A stretch of 22,139 nucleotides of DNA from Verrucomicrobiales bacterium. Its GTDB lineage: Bacteria; Verrucomicrobiota; Verrucomicrobiia; Limisphaerales; F1-80-MAGS106. Each line of letters starts with the position of its first letter. Position 1 is the stretch's first letter. This document shows positions 8,488 through 16,398 of the stretch, piece after piece. A program made the translations under genes and the position numbers. A model generated the notes under the pieces. That model was not told where the DNA came from. It did no database searches and saw nothing but the letters and a program-made list of their open reading frames with translations. The stretch is taken from contig CANLCA010000002.1 in NCBI GenBank assembly GCA_947487925.1, positions 1 to 22,139 of the forward strand, written 5' to 3'.

Positions 8488-8910
8488 CTACCTGCCCCAA
8501 TGAGCTCGATGATGGGAGTGGAAGAGGGGTCCCGGATGGGTTCGATGGATCCCGAAGGGGGCGGATTGATACGATCGATAAACGAACCGGGGTGGGGCGA
8601 CGTAAACCATCGTGTTCGGAGGTCCGTAGACCGCAGGGGGTTGCCCTGCGCAGATTGGCTGTGGAGCGGCCATGAAGACCATCGGAGCGGGCTGGCAAAC
8701 CGCCGGAGCAGATCGTACCACGGTGACCACTTGCGGAGGGTAATAGTAACGGGCGGGGACTGGCTCAACCGCCCTGGACAGGACCGACGCTGCAAAAACG
8801 CCGGTCAGGACCTTGCCGGCAACCGCCCATTCCCGATCTCCGGCGTTGAGTCCCACTGTGCTGCTGTGAACCAACGCCGCCATTGAGAGTGTCAAAACTG
8901 CTGTTTTCAT
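8488..8910 (-). CDS. Small exported Pro/Tyr-rich protein, function unknown
   Basis: This 140-residue protein starts with a Sec-type signal (KTAVLTLSMAALVHSSTVGLNA, cleavage likely near residue 22). A short Gly/Ala segment follows at about 24-46 (GDREWAVAGKVLTGVFAAS), which could be amphipathic or membrane-associated. The remainder is low-complexity and rich in Pro, Tyr, Val and Ala (PARYYYPP, FMAAPQP, PPAVYGPPNTMVYVAPPRF). The end is His-rich (HRTHPGPLFHSHHRAHWG). Two Cys are present, at about residues 72 and 87. I recognise no named domain; short exported proteins with a GDREWA-like motif plus a Pro/Tyr tail are something I associate with Verrucomicrobiota, but this is from memory. A periplasmic or envelope role, perhaps metal binding through the His tail, is inferred. 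No Shine-Dalgarno sequence is seen on its strand. It is divergent from the MBL-fold gene. Confidence 0.65.
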   Translation of the reverse strand: MKTAVLTLSMAALVHSSTVGLNAGDREWAVAGKVLTGVFAASVLSRAVEPVPARYYYPPQVVTVVRSAPAVCQPAPMVFMAAPQPICAGQPPAVYGPPNTMVYVAPPRFVYRSYQSAPFGIHRTHPGPLFHSHHRAHWGR

Positions 8911-9041
8911 AAGGAGAGTTTTTGTTGTGAACCCCTGGTCGAGTTCGACTAAACGGCTGGCTATTTATTCAACGTGGCTCTAGGGTTGGCTGGAGCAGCC
9001 GTGGTGGGATCCCGGTGTGCCACAGCGGCTGAGTTTGATTT

Positions 9042-9986
9042 ATGAGCGCGGGTCACCAGAGTGGGGATGGGCAACAGAAACACCCTCGGCCAAAACGGCG
9101 TGTCCCCCGTTCGTTCAAGGAGTTAACACCCACCAACGCGTTCAATCCTCGCACCTTTTTCCACGAGATGGTTTGGAAGGCGCTCGTCACCCGCCGTGTG
9201 GGTAGCCATAAGACCCCTCAATACCCCGAACTGAGCGGAGACCAGATGGCTCTTACCTGGATCGGGCACGCTTCGTTTTTGGTGCAGTTTCCAGGGCTCA
9301 ACGCCCTGATAGACCCCAATTTTGCCAACTGGTTGTTTCTGCTGAAACGGCTGAAGCGCCCCGGGCTCAAGCTCCAGGATCTTCCGCCCATCGACCTAGT
9401 TTTGCTGACGCACGCACACTTCGACCATTTTCACCGTCCGAGCCTCAAGAAGCTTGCGTCGCCGAAGATTGCGGTGGTTCCATGGGGCGTGGGGGACTTG
9501 GCGCGAGGCCTTGGTTTTGGACGCATCATCGAACTGGAATGGTGGGACAGTTTCTCGAGTGGCGATTGGAAAGTGACCCTTACACCCTGCAAGCATTGGG
9601 GTGCACGGGTCCTAAGGGACCACCACCGGGGTTATGGGGGATATTTACTGGAATATCGTGGACGCCGCATTTTTCACGCTGGCGACAGTGCGTATTTTGA
9701 GGGATTCAAGGAGATCGGTGAGCGGGCACCACCTGAGATTGCGCTGCTTCCCATCGGCGCTTATTTCCCGGATTCCTTCCGCAACGTGCACATGGGTCCC
9801 GACGAGGCGATGAAGGTTTTTCGGGATGTGCGGGCGGACCTGCTTGTGCCGATGCACTATGGAAGCTTTAAGCTTTCGTTCGAGTCGATGGATGAGCCAC
9901 CGAGATGGCTGATGGATCTGGCGCATCGCGCGGGTCTGCAGGACCGCGTGCGCATTCTAGAAGAAGGTGTTCCGGAGGTGTTCTGA
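9042..9986 (+). CDS. Metallo-beta-lactamase-fold hydrolase (NAPE-PLD/UlaG-like)
   Basis: This 314-residue protein has a Lys/Arg-rich N-terminus without a signal peptide, so it is probably cytoplasmic or peripherally bound to the inner membrane. The MBL domain starts at about residue 68 (MALTWIGHASFLVQF). The two-metal site is complete: HAHFDH at 124-129, H185 in PCKHWG, D215 in FHAGDSAYF and H272 in PMHYGSF. The WIGHASFL start, GYGGYLLEY block and PIGAY segment resemble the group containing N-acyl-phosphatidylethanolamine phospholipase D and UlaG-type lactonases. The substrate, a phosphodiester lipid or a sugar lactone/phosphodiester, cannot be decided from sequence. It precedes the O-antigen-ligase gene by 118 bp on the same strand and may belong to that cluster. 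No Shine-Dalgarno sequence is visible. Confidence 0.88.
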   Translation: MSAGHQSGDGQQKHPRPKRRVPRSFKELTPTNAFNPRTFFHEMVWKALVTRRVGSHKTPQYPELSGDQMALTWIGHASFLVQFPGLNALIDPNFANWLFLLKRLKRPGLKLQDLPPIDLVLLTHAHFDHFHRPSLKKLASPKIAVVPWGVGDLARGLGFGRIIELEWWDSFSSGDWKVTLTPCKHWGARVLRDHHRGYGGYLLEYRGRRIFHAGDSAYFEGFKEIGERAPPEIALLPIGAYFPDSFRNVHMGPDEAMKVFRDVRADLLVPMHYGSFKLSFESMDEPPRWLMDLAHRAGLQDRVRILEEGVPEVF

Positions 9987-10104
9987 GCCCGCCGTGGGCT
10001 GGGGTGAAGGAGGGGTCGACGGCTGCTCGGGACACGCGCACTGCTGTCACGCCGGCTTTGGATCTTGTGGAACGTTTCCAGGTTCGATTCAATGCGGCTT
10101 AGAA

Positions 10105-11694
10105 ATGGCTGAGCATGGTCAGAACAAGGCGAGTTCCTTCCGCAGACCCCAATCGGGGGCTCCAGGGCGGACCCCCCATGTCTACAAGGTATGCGACCAG
10201 ATTACGGAATGGGTGCTTTATTTTTCCATCGTGTTCGCTCCTTGGGCTTTTGGCACCACCAAGCCGCCGGAAATCTGGATCCTGGACGCCACGGGCTACC
10301 TTCTCGGAATTCTCTTGGTGACGAAGTGGGTCTTGAGATGGCGGCTGGGTTACGCCCCTTCGCGGTGGTTGGATACGCAGGGGGGAAGGCTCGCGACGGT
10401 GGCGCGGAACACGACATGGATGCTGGCATTTCTGACTGGGTTGCTTTTGTTCTATTGCGTGGTCAGCGCGCTGAACGCCCGAGCCTCCATCGACAGCAGC
10501 ACGGACCGTTTTGTTTATAACAGCCACGCCATTCTATGGTTGCCTCATAGCTTTGATTACCCTGCCACCTGGCAGTATGCGGCCCATTACCTCGCGTTCG
10601 CGTGCACATTCTGGGCTGTTCGGGATTGGTTGCTGGGAAGGACGAGCCGCGAGCGCCGCTTCGTTCTCACAGACCCGGCAGGAGCCGTTTCGCCGAGCGT
10701 TCGGGAGAGCCTTAAGGCCAGCAGCGATGGCGAAGCGCGGCTTCCCGGAGAGCTGCCAGATCGCTTGCGTCGATTGTTGTGGGTGATTTGCATCAACAGC
10801 ACACTGCTCGCCTTGGAATCAATCCTCCAACGGCTGAGCGGCACCAGCAAATTGCTTTGGCTGGTTGAGCCGCTTTGGAATAAAACGGAGGAAAGTCAGT
10901 TTGGTCCGTATGCCTACCGGAGCAACGCCGCTCAATATTTGAACTTGGCATGGCCATTGTGCCTTGGGTTTTGGTCGCTTTTGCGTCGGGAGAACCGGTT
11001 GCGTGTGGGTCTTCGCTCGCGCGTCGGCGGGAGCGCGCACGTGGTTTTGTTGCCGTGCGCGGTGCTCTTGATGGCGGCCCCCATCGTCTCAACCAGCCGT
11101 GGCGGCGCCCTCGTCGCCGGCGCCGGAATCATTACTGCGGTCGTCATTCTCCTCGCTGCAAATCTACGTTCCGCGCGGTGGGTGCGTGTGGGTATCATGG
11201 TTTGGTTTCTGACGGTGATCGGCTTTTCTGGCTACCTTGGTTGGCAGCGTTTGCAGCTGCGCCTCCATCGCTTATTTGAGGACGATTCGATGAGCGGGCG
11301 AACCCAGATCTACGAGAACTCCAGGCGCATGCTCGAGGATCACAAAGTGTTTGGCATCGGCCCCGGAGCCTTTGCCACGGTCTACAAGTTTTACAGGAAA
11401 CCGGGTCAGATTTGGCAGGCTTGGGTTCATGATGATTGGTTGGAGTTTGCCATCACTTTTGGCTACGTCGGGTTCAGCATTCTGGTCTTGGTTGTTTTGC
11501 TGATCGGGTCGAGGTGGTTTGCCAGCAATGGGGTTTTTGTGCCGTGGGAGTTCATGGCGCTCTCCTACATTGGCCTTGTTGGTTGCCTTCTCCACGCGAA
11601 GTTCGATTTTCCATTCCAGGTGCATTCGATAGTGCATCTCTTTGCGGTGATGTCGGCGATCGTGTTTTGCATTCGCCGCCACGGCTCCCCTTGA
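10105..11694 (+). CDS. O-antigen ligase/polymerase family (Wzy_C) membrane protein
   Basis: This 529-residue protein is polytopic, with hydrophobic segments near 34-50, 60-77, 103-122, 158-172, 224-242, 277-292, 312-328, 336-352, 360-380, 452-468, 482-496 and 508-522. The conserved large-loop motifs of the O-antigen ligase/Wzy family are present: SRGG (331-334), GRTQIY (398-403), GIGPGAF (417-423) and HDDWLEF (442-448), which matches the usual AHNDYLE block carrying the functional His. Such proteins transfer or polymerise undecaprenyl-linked glycans on the periplasmic face. A charged hydrophilic stretch (about 174-222) lies between membrane segments. I chose ATG at 10105: an in-frame ATG at 9967 would add 46 atypical Cys/Gly-rich residues and overlap the MBL gene. 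The RND gene follows after 10 nt. Confidence 0.87.
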   Translation: MAEHGQNKASSFRRPQSGAPGRTPHVYKVCDQITEWVLYFSIVFAPWAFGTTKPPEIWILDATGYLLGILLVTKWVLRWRLGYAPSRWLDTQGGRLATVARNTTWMLAFLTGLLLFYCVVSALNARASIDSSTDRFVYNSHAILWLPHSFDYPATWQYAAHYLAFACTFWAVRDWLLGRTSRERRFVLTDPAGAVSPSVRESLKASSDGEARLPGELPDRLRRLLWVICINSTLLALESILQRLSGTSKLLWLVEPLWNKTEESQFGPYAYRSNAAQYLNLAWPLCLGFWSLLRRENRLRVGLRSRVGGSAHVVLLPCAVLLMAAPIVSTSRGGALVAGAGIITAVVILLAANLRSARWVRVGIMVWFLTVIGFSGYLGWQRLQLRLHRLFEDDSMSGRTQIYENSRRMLEDHKVFGIGPGAFATVYKFYRKPGQIWQAWVHDDWLEFAITFGYVGFSILVLVVLLIGSRWFASNGVFVPWEFMALSYIGLVGCLLHAKFDFPFQVHSIVHLFAVMSAIVFCIRRHGSP

Positions 11695-11704
11695 GGGCTG
11701 GCCC

Positions 11705-13981
11705 GTGATCATGAACCTGCCGCCGCGCAACTGGTGTTTGAGGTTTCCGCGGTGTTGCCTTCTCGTGGCCGGAGCGGCGCTATTGTGTTTCCTTCAACCT
11801 CTTGCGCGGCTCCAGGTTGACACCCAGACCAGGGTGCTTTTGGAGGGCGATCAAAGAAATCTCTCCAGCTACGAGAAAGTGATGCAGATCCTCGGAAGCG
11901 AAGCCGTCCTGGTGGTCTCGATGGAGCATCCCAATCTTTTTTCACCTGAAGGAATCGGTGCGGTGCGACGGGTGAGCGAAGCTTTTTCCTCGATGCCAGG
12001 AGTTGCCGACGTGAAGAGCCTCACGCATTCCGTGAAGCCGGTTCGTGACGGTTTCTCCTTCAAAATGGAGCCCTTGGTTGGAGGTGAAACCAAGGCCGCG
12101 TTGGCGGCATTGCGCGAGTTCTCATTGAACCATCCACTGATGAAGAATGTGATGGTGTCGGCGGAGGGGACTCACACGTTGCTGACCATGACGTTCCGTC
12201 AGGACACCTCCTCGCCCTTGGCCCAGCGAGGCCTTCGCCGGGAAGTCGAACGGATCCTCGAGCCCTTCCAAAGGGAAGGTCTTCGTTTCACTTTGCTTTC
12301 CATGCCCCTGATTGAGGATGAACTACGAGCGGCGTTCACGAGGGATGTTCGATGGATGATTCCTTGCGGAGTCGTTTTGGTGAGTGGGATCCTTTGGCTG
12401 GCATTGCGTTCTTGGAGAGCGCTTCTTCTGATCGTGCTGAACCTGAGCTTTGCTCTGTGTTTCGTTCCCGGATTGTGGATCTCCCTCGGTTTCAGGCTCA
12501 CGGTGTTTTCCGTGATCCTGTTCCCGCTGATGGCAGCGATTCATCTGACCCTGCTTTTGCACCTTTACCTTGGGGTGCAGCGAGCATGGCGCTCGGGATT
12601 ACGGGGGGTTGAAGCCCTATCAACGACGCTAACTGAGGTTCGAAAACCTTGCGCCTTTTCCACGATCACCGCTCTCTTCGCCTCGCTGTCCTTGGCCTTC
12701 AGTGAGGTCGGACAGATCCGTGACTTTGGACTGATGGCGGTGGTGGGGCTGGGCCTCATCCATGGGCTGACATTTGGTCCGGGAGTTAGCCTTGCCGCTT
12801 ATTGCTTCGATTGGACTTGGGGGCTCACGCCCGGCGTGGACTCGCCCGAGTCGTCTCGTGCCACGCTGGTGCCGTCGTGGCTGGATATGGTGCGACGGCG
12901 CAGGTCCCTCATCCTGATGACGAGCCTTGGCCTCATGCTGCTCGGCGCCCTGCTCTCGGGCAGAATCCGCACCGACCTTCGTGCGGTGGAGTTTCTCTCC
13001 AGGAGCAGCCCTACGAGATTGGCTGTTGAAGAACTCGATCGTGTGTTTGGCGGAATCAATGTCGTGCAAATCGAGTTCGATTCCGGGCGCGCTGGGGGCG
13101 TGAATGATCCCCAGTTTCTTCGCTATCTCGAGGGTGTCCAACAGATGGCATCTTCGCATCTCGATTTCTCTGGCGCTTACGCCTATCCACAGGTGTTGGC
13201 GATGATGCATGAGATTTGGGAAGGGGGTCGGCCAGGTACGTTCCGGGTGCCTGAGAGCGGGGTGTTGCGCGCGCTTTTCGTGGCGGCGTTGGACGCCGGG
13301 CAATATCCATTTCTGCGAGCCTTAGCAGACCAAGAGGGACGTGTCGCCTACCTGGTGCTGCGATCGCGCGACATGCCAGTCGGACGCTATCTGCAAGCTG
13401 TCGATGCGGTCCTGAGGAAGGCTGGAAAATCCAGACCGAAGGGAGTTCGAGTTTCCGCGCAATCTGGAATTCACACGATTCTCGAGTCTGACAGGAAGAT
13501 TGTTGAGAGCCAGTTGCGTAGCGTTGGGTCGACATTCTTGATGATATTTCTTTCTCTGGCGGTGCTGTGGCGTTCTTTCACGCTTCCATGGCTTTCGTTG
13601 GCGACGAACGCGATTCCCCTTTCCGTAGTGGTGTCGCTGGCTGCCTTGTTCGATGTTCCGCTGAACTCGATCACGATCTTGGTGGGTGCAATTTCGCTGG
13701 GGATCATGGCAGATGATTCGGTGCATCTGTTGACGGCGTGGCGTGGTCATGGGCGAGCGGGGTTGGGTCCGGGGGAGGCGATGAATGTGACCTACCAGGC
13801 TCTCGCGCGACCGGTTGTTTACACAAGCTGCGTGATGGTAGCTGTTCTCCTGTTGTTTTCGCTTTCGTCCTTTCCCCCGGTAGGGCATTTCGGGCTGCTG
13901 TCTGCCGCAGGTCTCGTCAGCGCTGTATGGGCTGTTCTCTCCTTCCTGCCGGCGATGCTTGTCAGCCAGGACCATTCATGA
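11705..13981 (+). CDS. RND-superfamily MMPL/HpnN-like exporter
   Basis: This 758-residue protein has the duplicated RND layout: TM1 (about 15-33), a periplasmic loop (34-215), five helices (about 218-368), TM7 (400-418), a second loop (419-604) and five more helices (605-752). The tail LGIMADDSVHLLTAWRGHG (665-683) is the DD/H-containing helix typical of MMPL and hopanoid-transporter (HpnN) proteins. The family uses the proton gradient to move lipids, glycolipids or hydrophobic molecules. The cargo here is unknown, and no hopanoid genes lie in the window. The matching helix in the first half (ILFPLMAAIHLTLLLH, 271-286) lacks the acidic pair. I chose GTG at 11705 because GAGGG lies 7 nt upstream; ATG at 11711 is an alternative. 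Its stop overlaps the GH31 start by 4 nt (ATGA), implying coupling. Confidence 0.87.
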   Translation: MIMNLPPRNWCLRFPRCCLLVAGAALLCFLQPLARLQVDTQTRVLLEGDQRNLSSYEKVMQILGSEAVLVVSMEHPNLFSPEGIGAVRRVSEAFSSMPGVADVKSLTHSVKPVRDGFSFKMEPLVGGETKAALAALREFSLNHPLMKNVMVSAEGTHTLLTMTFRQDTSSPLAQRGLRREVERILEPFQREGLRFTLLSMPLIEDELRAAFTRDVRWMIPCGVVLVSGILWLALRSWRALLLIVLNLSFALCFVPGLWISLGFRLTVFSVILFPLMAAIHLTLLLHLYLGVQRAWRSGLRGVEALSTTLTEVRKPCAFSTITALFASLSLAFSEVGQIRDFGLMAVVGLGLIHGLTFGPGVSLAAYCFDWTWGLTPGVDSPESSRATLVPSWLDMVRRRRSLILMTSLGLMLLGALLSGRIRTDLRAVEFLSRSSPTRLAVEELDRVFGGINVVQIEFDSGRAGGVNDPQFLRYLEGVQQMASSHLDFSGAYAYPQVLAMMHEIWEGGRPGTFRVPESGVLRALFVAALDAGQYPFLRALADQEGRVAYLVLRSRDMPVGRYLQAVDAVLRKAGKSRPKGVRVSAQSGIHTILESDRKIVESQLRSVGSTFLMIFLSLAVLWRSFTLPWLSLATNAIPLSVVVSLAALFDVPLNSITILVGAISLGIMADDSVHLLTAWRGHGRAGLGPGEAMNVTYQALARPVVYTSCVMVAVLLLFSLSSFPPVGHFGLLSAAGLVSAVWAVLSFLPAMLVSQDHS

Positions 13982-16392
13982 AATCTCAAGTCTCGATCTT
14001 GAAACGCCTCCGGGGTCGAGTGGCCGCCGGCTCCGGGTTGCTCACCCTGCACGCAGGTCGACTTCGGCTCGAGGCCGAGTCGCTCGAGGGAGGGGTCTTC
14101 AGAATCCGTGTCATTCGAGTAGAGCAACCGACATTGAAGGGCCCATCTGTCGGTGAACCCCAGCGGAATTCTGGCTCCTGGGCCATTGTTAAGCGGCCTC
14201 CGACGGATTGCTCGAGCCGGACGCGCAGGCTTGGAGGCACCGTGTTTCTGACGGGTTCTCATGGCTCGCTGGAGATCAAACTGAAGACAGGTGAAATTGT
14301 TTTGAAAAGCGCGGATGCCACCATTCTGTTGCGGACGTCTGCCGGGGCTCTTCGCTTCTTGGATGGCTCACCACGGGTTACGTTTTCGCTGGCAGCAGGC
14401 ATCGGGTGTTTCGGCCTCGGTGAGTCGACGGGACCACTGGACCAGCGGGGGTTGGTTCGGGAGTTTTGGAACATCGACGTGCTAGGCCATAGTCCTGCGA
14501 TTCATCCGGGTTTGCGAGGCCTGTATGTTTCCATTCCCTTCGTTTTGTTGAAAGGGCCCAGGAGTAGTTGCGGTGTGTTTTGGGATAACCCGGGCAAGCA
14601 AACTTGGGACTTGGGGCAGACCAATCGGAACCAATTAAAACTCTCGGCCGATACGGGAGAAGTCGATTTGTTTTTGTTCCCCGGACCCGATCCTTGCGAA
14701 GTGGTCACTGCGTTTACGCGCCTTACCGGATTCCCTCCAATGCCTCCGCTCTGGGCTCTTGGTTATCAACAATGCCGATACAGCTATGAATCCGAGGAGA
14801 GGGTGATGGAGATCGCGCAATGCTTTCGAACCAAACGGATCCCGTGCGACACCTTGTACCTGGACATCGACCACATGGACGGATACCGAGCCTTCACTTT
14901 CGGGAGTTCATTCCCACATCCTGCCCGGATGTTGCGGAGGCTGAGCCGGCTCGGTTTTAAGGTCGTGGCTATTGTCGATCCAGGGGTCAAGGAGGATGCT
15001 GAATATGGAGTATTCCAGCGGGGGGTTGAGGAGAGGGCTTATGTTCGCTCGGGCAACGACGGGCCCGATCTGACAGGGGAGGTATGGCCGGGGAAGGCTC
15101 GATTTCCGGACTTTCTGAATCCGCGCGTGAGAGCGTGGTGGGCTAGGGAACAGGCGGCCTGGATGCGAGTGGGGATCCGGGGTATCTGGAACGACATGAA
15201 CGAGCCTGCTAATTTCGCATTGCCCAGCAAAACACTGCCTTTGGATGCTGAGCATCATACCGATTTTGGAAACCAAGTGCACGCTGCGGTGCACAACGCT
15301 TACGGCCTGGAAATGGCGCGTGCCTCTCGAGACGGATCACTTCTCTACGATCCTGATCGGCGTCCGTTTGTGCTGACCCGCGCTGGTTACGCGGGCGTGC
15401 AGCGGTTCGCCGCGGTCTGGACCGGCGACAACTCTTCTTGTTGGGAACATTTGGCGGATTCGGTGCGGATGCTGCAAAACCTCAGCCTGAGCGGAGTCTC
15501 ATTTTGTGGGAGCGACGTCGGTGGTTTCCTCGACAACGCAACCCCAGAGTTGTTGGTTCGATGGTTGGAACTAGGTGTTTTCACTCCTCTTTTTCGGAAT
15601 CACTCAAACAGGGGCACTCTCCCTCAGGAGCCCTGGGCTTTCGGTGCTGAAGTGGAGAGGCTTGGTCGGCGCTATTTGGAGTTGCGATACCGATTGCTTC
15701 CGTATCTTTATGGCTTGTTTGCGGAAGCCAGCCGCAGTGGAACCCCGGTTTTGAGGCCTTTGTTCTGGCATTATCCAACGTGTCTTGCTTCGGGAGGGTG
15801 CTCAGACGCATTTTTGTTGGGTCGGGATCTGCTTGTTGCTCCTATCACCCAACAAGGTGCGACGGCTCGTTCTGTATTTTTGCCAGAGGGAGTGTGGTTC
15901 GATTTTTGGACGGGGGCACGATTGGAGGGGGGTCGGCATGTGGTCGCTTTGGCGCCCTTGAATATCATTCCGGTATTTTCGCGAGGCGGCGGAGTGGTGC
16001 CGATGGGCCCAGTGCAGCAGTTTGTGGGCGATGTGAAATCTGACTGCTTGGAGGTGCACTTGTGGCCCGAGGGAAAAGGCCAGTTTTTGTGCCACGAGGA
16101 CGATGGGGTCAGCCTCAAGCATGCGGCTGGCGAGAGTTCCTCGTGTCTCATTGAGACCAATTCAACGGAAGCCGGAGGGAGCGTGATTGTTAACCCGCGG
16201 TCTGGCGAGTTTCGGAGTCGCTACAAGACATTGCGTTTGGTGTTTCGGGGTGCCTGGAATCATGGACTTCGTATCCAGATGAATGGGCGTGAGGTGCCGT
16301 CCCAGTTTGTGAAGCGGAACCGCAGCGTGATAGTTGAAACACCTTGGCGTGACGATGGCTCGTCCATCGTGATCCACTGGTTACGGTCCTGA
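13978..16392 (+). CDS. Glycoside hydrolase family 31 (alpha-glucosidase-like)
   Basis: This 804-residue protein has the GH31 order. An N-terminal beta-sandwich (about 20-245) contains GIGCFGLGE. The TIM barrel runs from about 250 to 590 and starts at GFPPMPPLWALGYQQCRYSY. DTLYLDIDHMDGYRAFTF lies at 291-308. The nucleophile is D406 in WNDMNEP, and the acid/base is D484 in VWTGDNSS. CGSDVGGF and FRNHSNRGT follow. The C-terminal beta-domains include LLVAPI, GVWFDFWTG and the HEDDG segment. All catalytic residues expected of a retaining alpha-glycosidase are present. The specificity is probably alpha-glucosidase, but xylosidase or transferase activity cannot be excluded. No signal peptide is visible, so it appears cytoplasmic. 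I chose ATG at 13978 (ATGA overlap with the RND stop); an ATG at 13738 lies inside the RND gene. Its stop lies 6 nt from that of the convergent helicase gene. Confidence 0.9.
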   Translation: MKSQVSILKRLRGRVAAGSGLLTLHAGRLRLEAESLEGGVFRIRVIRVEQPTLKGPSVGEPQRNSGSWAIVKRPPTDCSSRTRRLGGTVFLTGSHGSLEIKLKTGEIVLKSADATILLRTSAGALRFLDGSPRVTFSLAAGIGCFGLGESTGPLDQRGLVREFWNIDVLGHSPAIHPGLRGLYVSIPFVLLKGPRSSCGVFWDNPGKQTWDLGQTNRNQLKLSADTGEVDLFLFPGPDPCEVVTAFTRLTGFPPMPPLWALGYQQCRYSYESEERVMEIAQCFRTKRIPCDTLYLDIDHMDGYRAFTFGSSFPHPARMLRRLSRLGFKVVAIVDPGVKEDAEYGVFQRGVEERAYVRSGNDGPDLTGEVWPGKARFPDFLNPRVRAWWAREQAAWMRVGIRGIWNDMNEPANFALPSKTLPLDAEHHTDFGNQVHAAVHNAYGLEMARASRDGSLLYDPDRRPFVLTRAGYAGVQRFAAVWTGDNSSCWEHLADSVRMLQNLSLSGVSFCGSDVGGFLDNATPELLVRWLELGVFTPLFRNHSNRGTLPQEPWAFGAEVERLGRRYLELRYRLLPYLYGLFAEASRSGTPVLRPLFWHYPTCLASGGCSDAFLLGRDLLVAPITQQGATARSVFLPEGVWFDFWTGARLEGGRHVVALAPLNIIPVFSRGGGVVPMGPVQQFVGDVKSDCLEVHLWPEGKGQFLCHEDDGVSLKHAAGESSSCLIETNSTEAGGSVIVNPRSGEFRSRYKTLRLVFRGAWNHGLRIQMNGREVPSQFVKRNRSVIVETPWRDDGSSIVIHWLRS

Positions 16393-16398
16393 TGTCCT

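Noticed and set aside
8443..8886. Plus-strand open frame of 147 codons
   Set aside because: It is antisense to the small exported protein, which has a signal peptide. This frame has a random-looking composition.
9986..10000. Small AGCCC/GGGCT hairpin after the MBL stop
   Set aside because: Only a 5-bp stem with no U tract; too weak to call a terminator.
10081..10090. GGTTCGATTC, resembling a tRNA T-loop
   Set aside because: No flanking T-stem pairing, anticodon arm or acceptor stem could be built around it.
9967..10104. N-terminal extension of the O-antigen ligase
   Set aside because: The 46 extra residues are Cys/Gly-rich, unlike the family, and overlap the MBL gene. ATG 10105 was preferred.
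12629..13303. Minus-strand open frame of 224 codons within the RND gene
   Set aside because: Charged, low-complexity shadow of the RND coding frame.
13738..13977. N-terminal extension of GH31
   Set aside because: It lies inside the RND coding frame. The ATG in the ATGA overlap at 13978 fits better.
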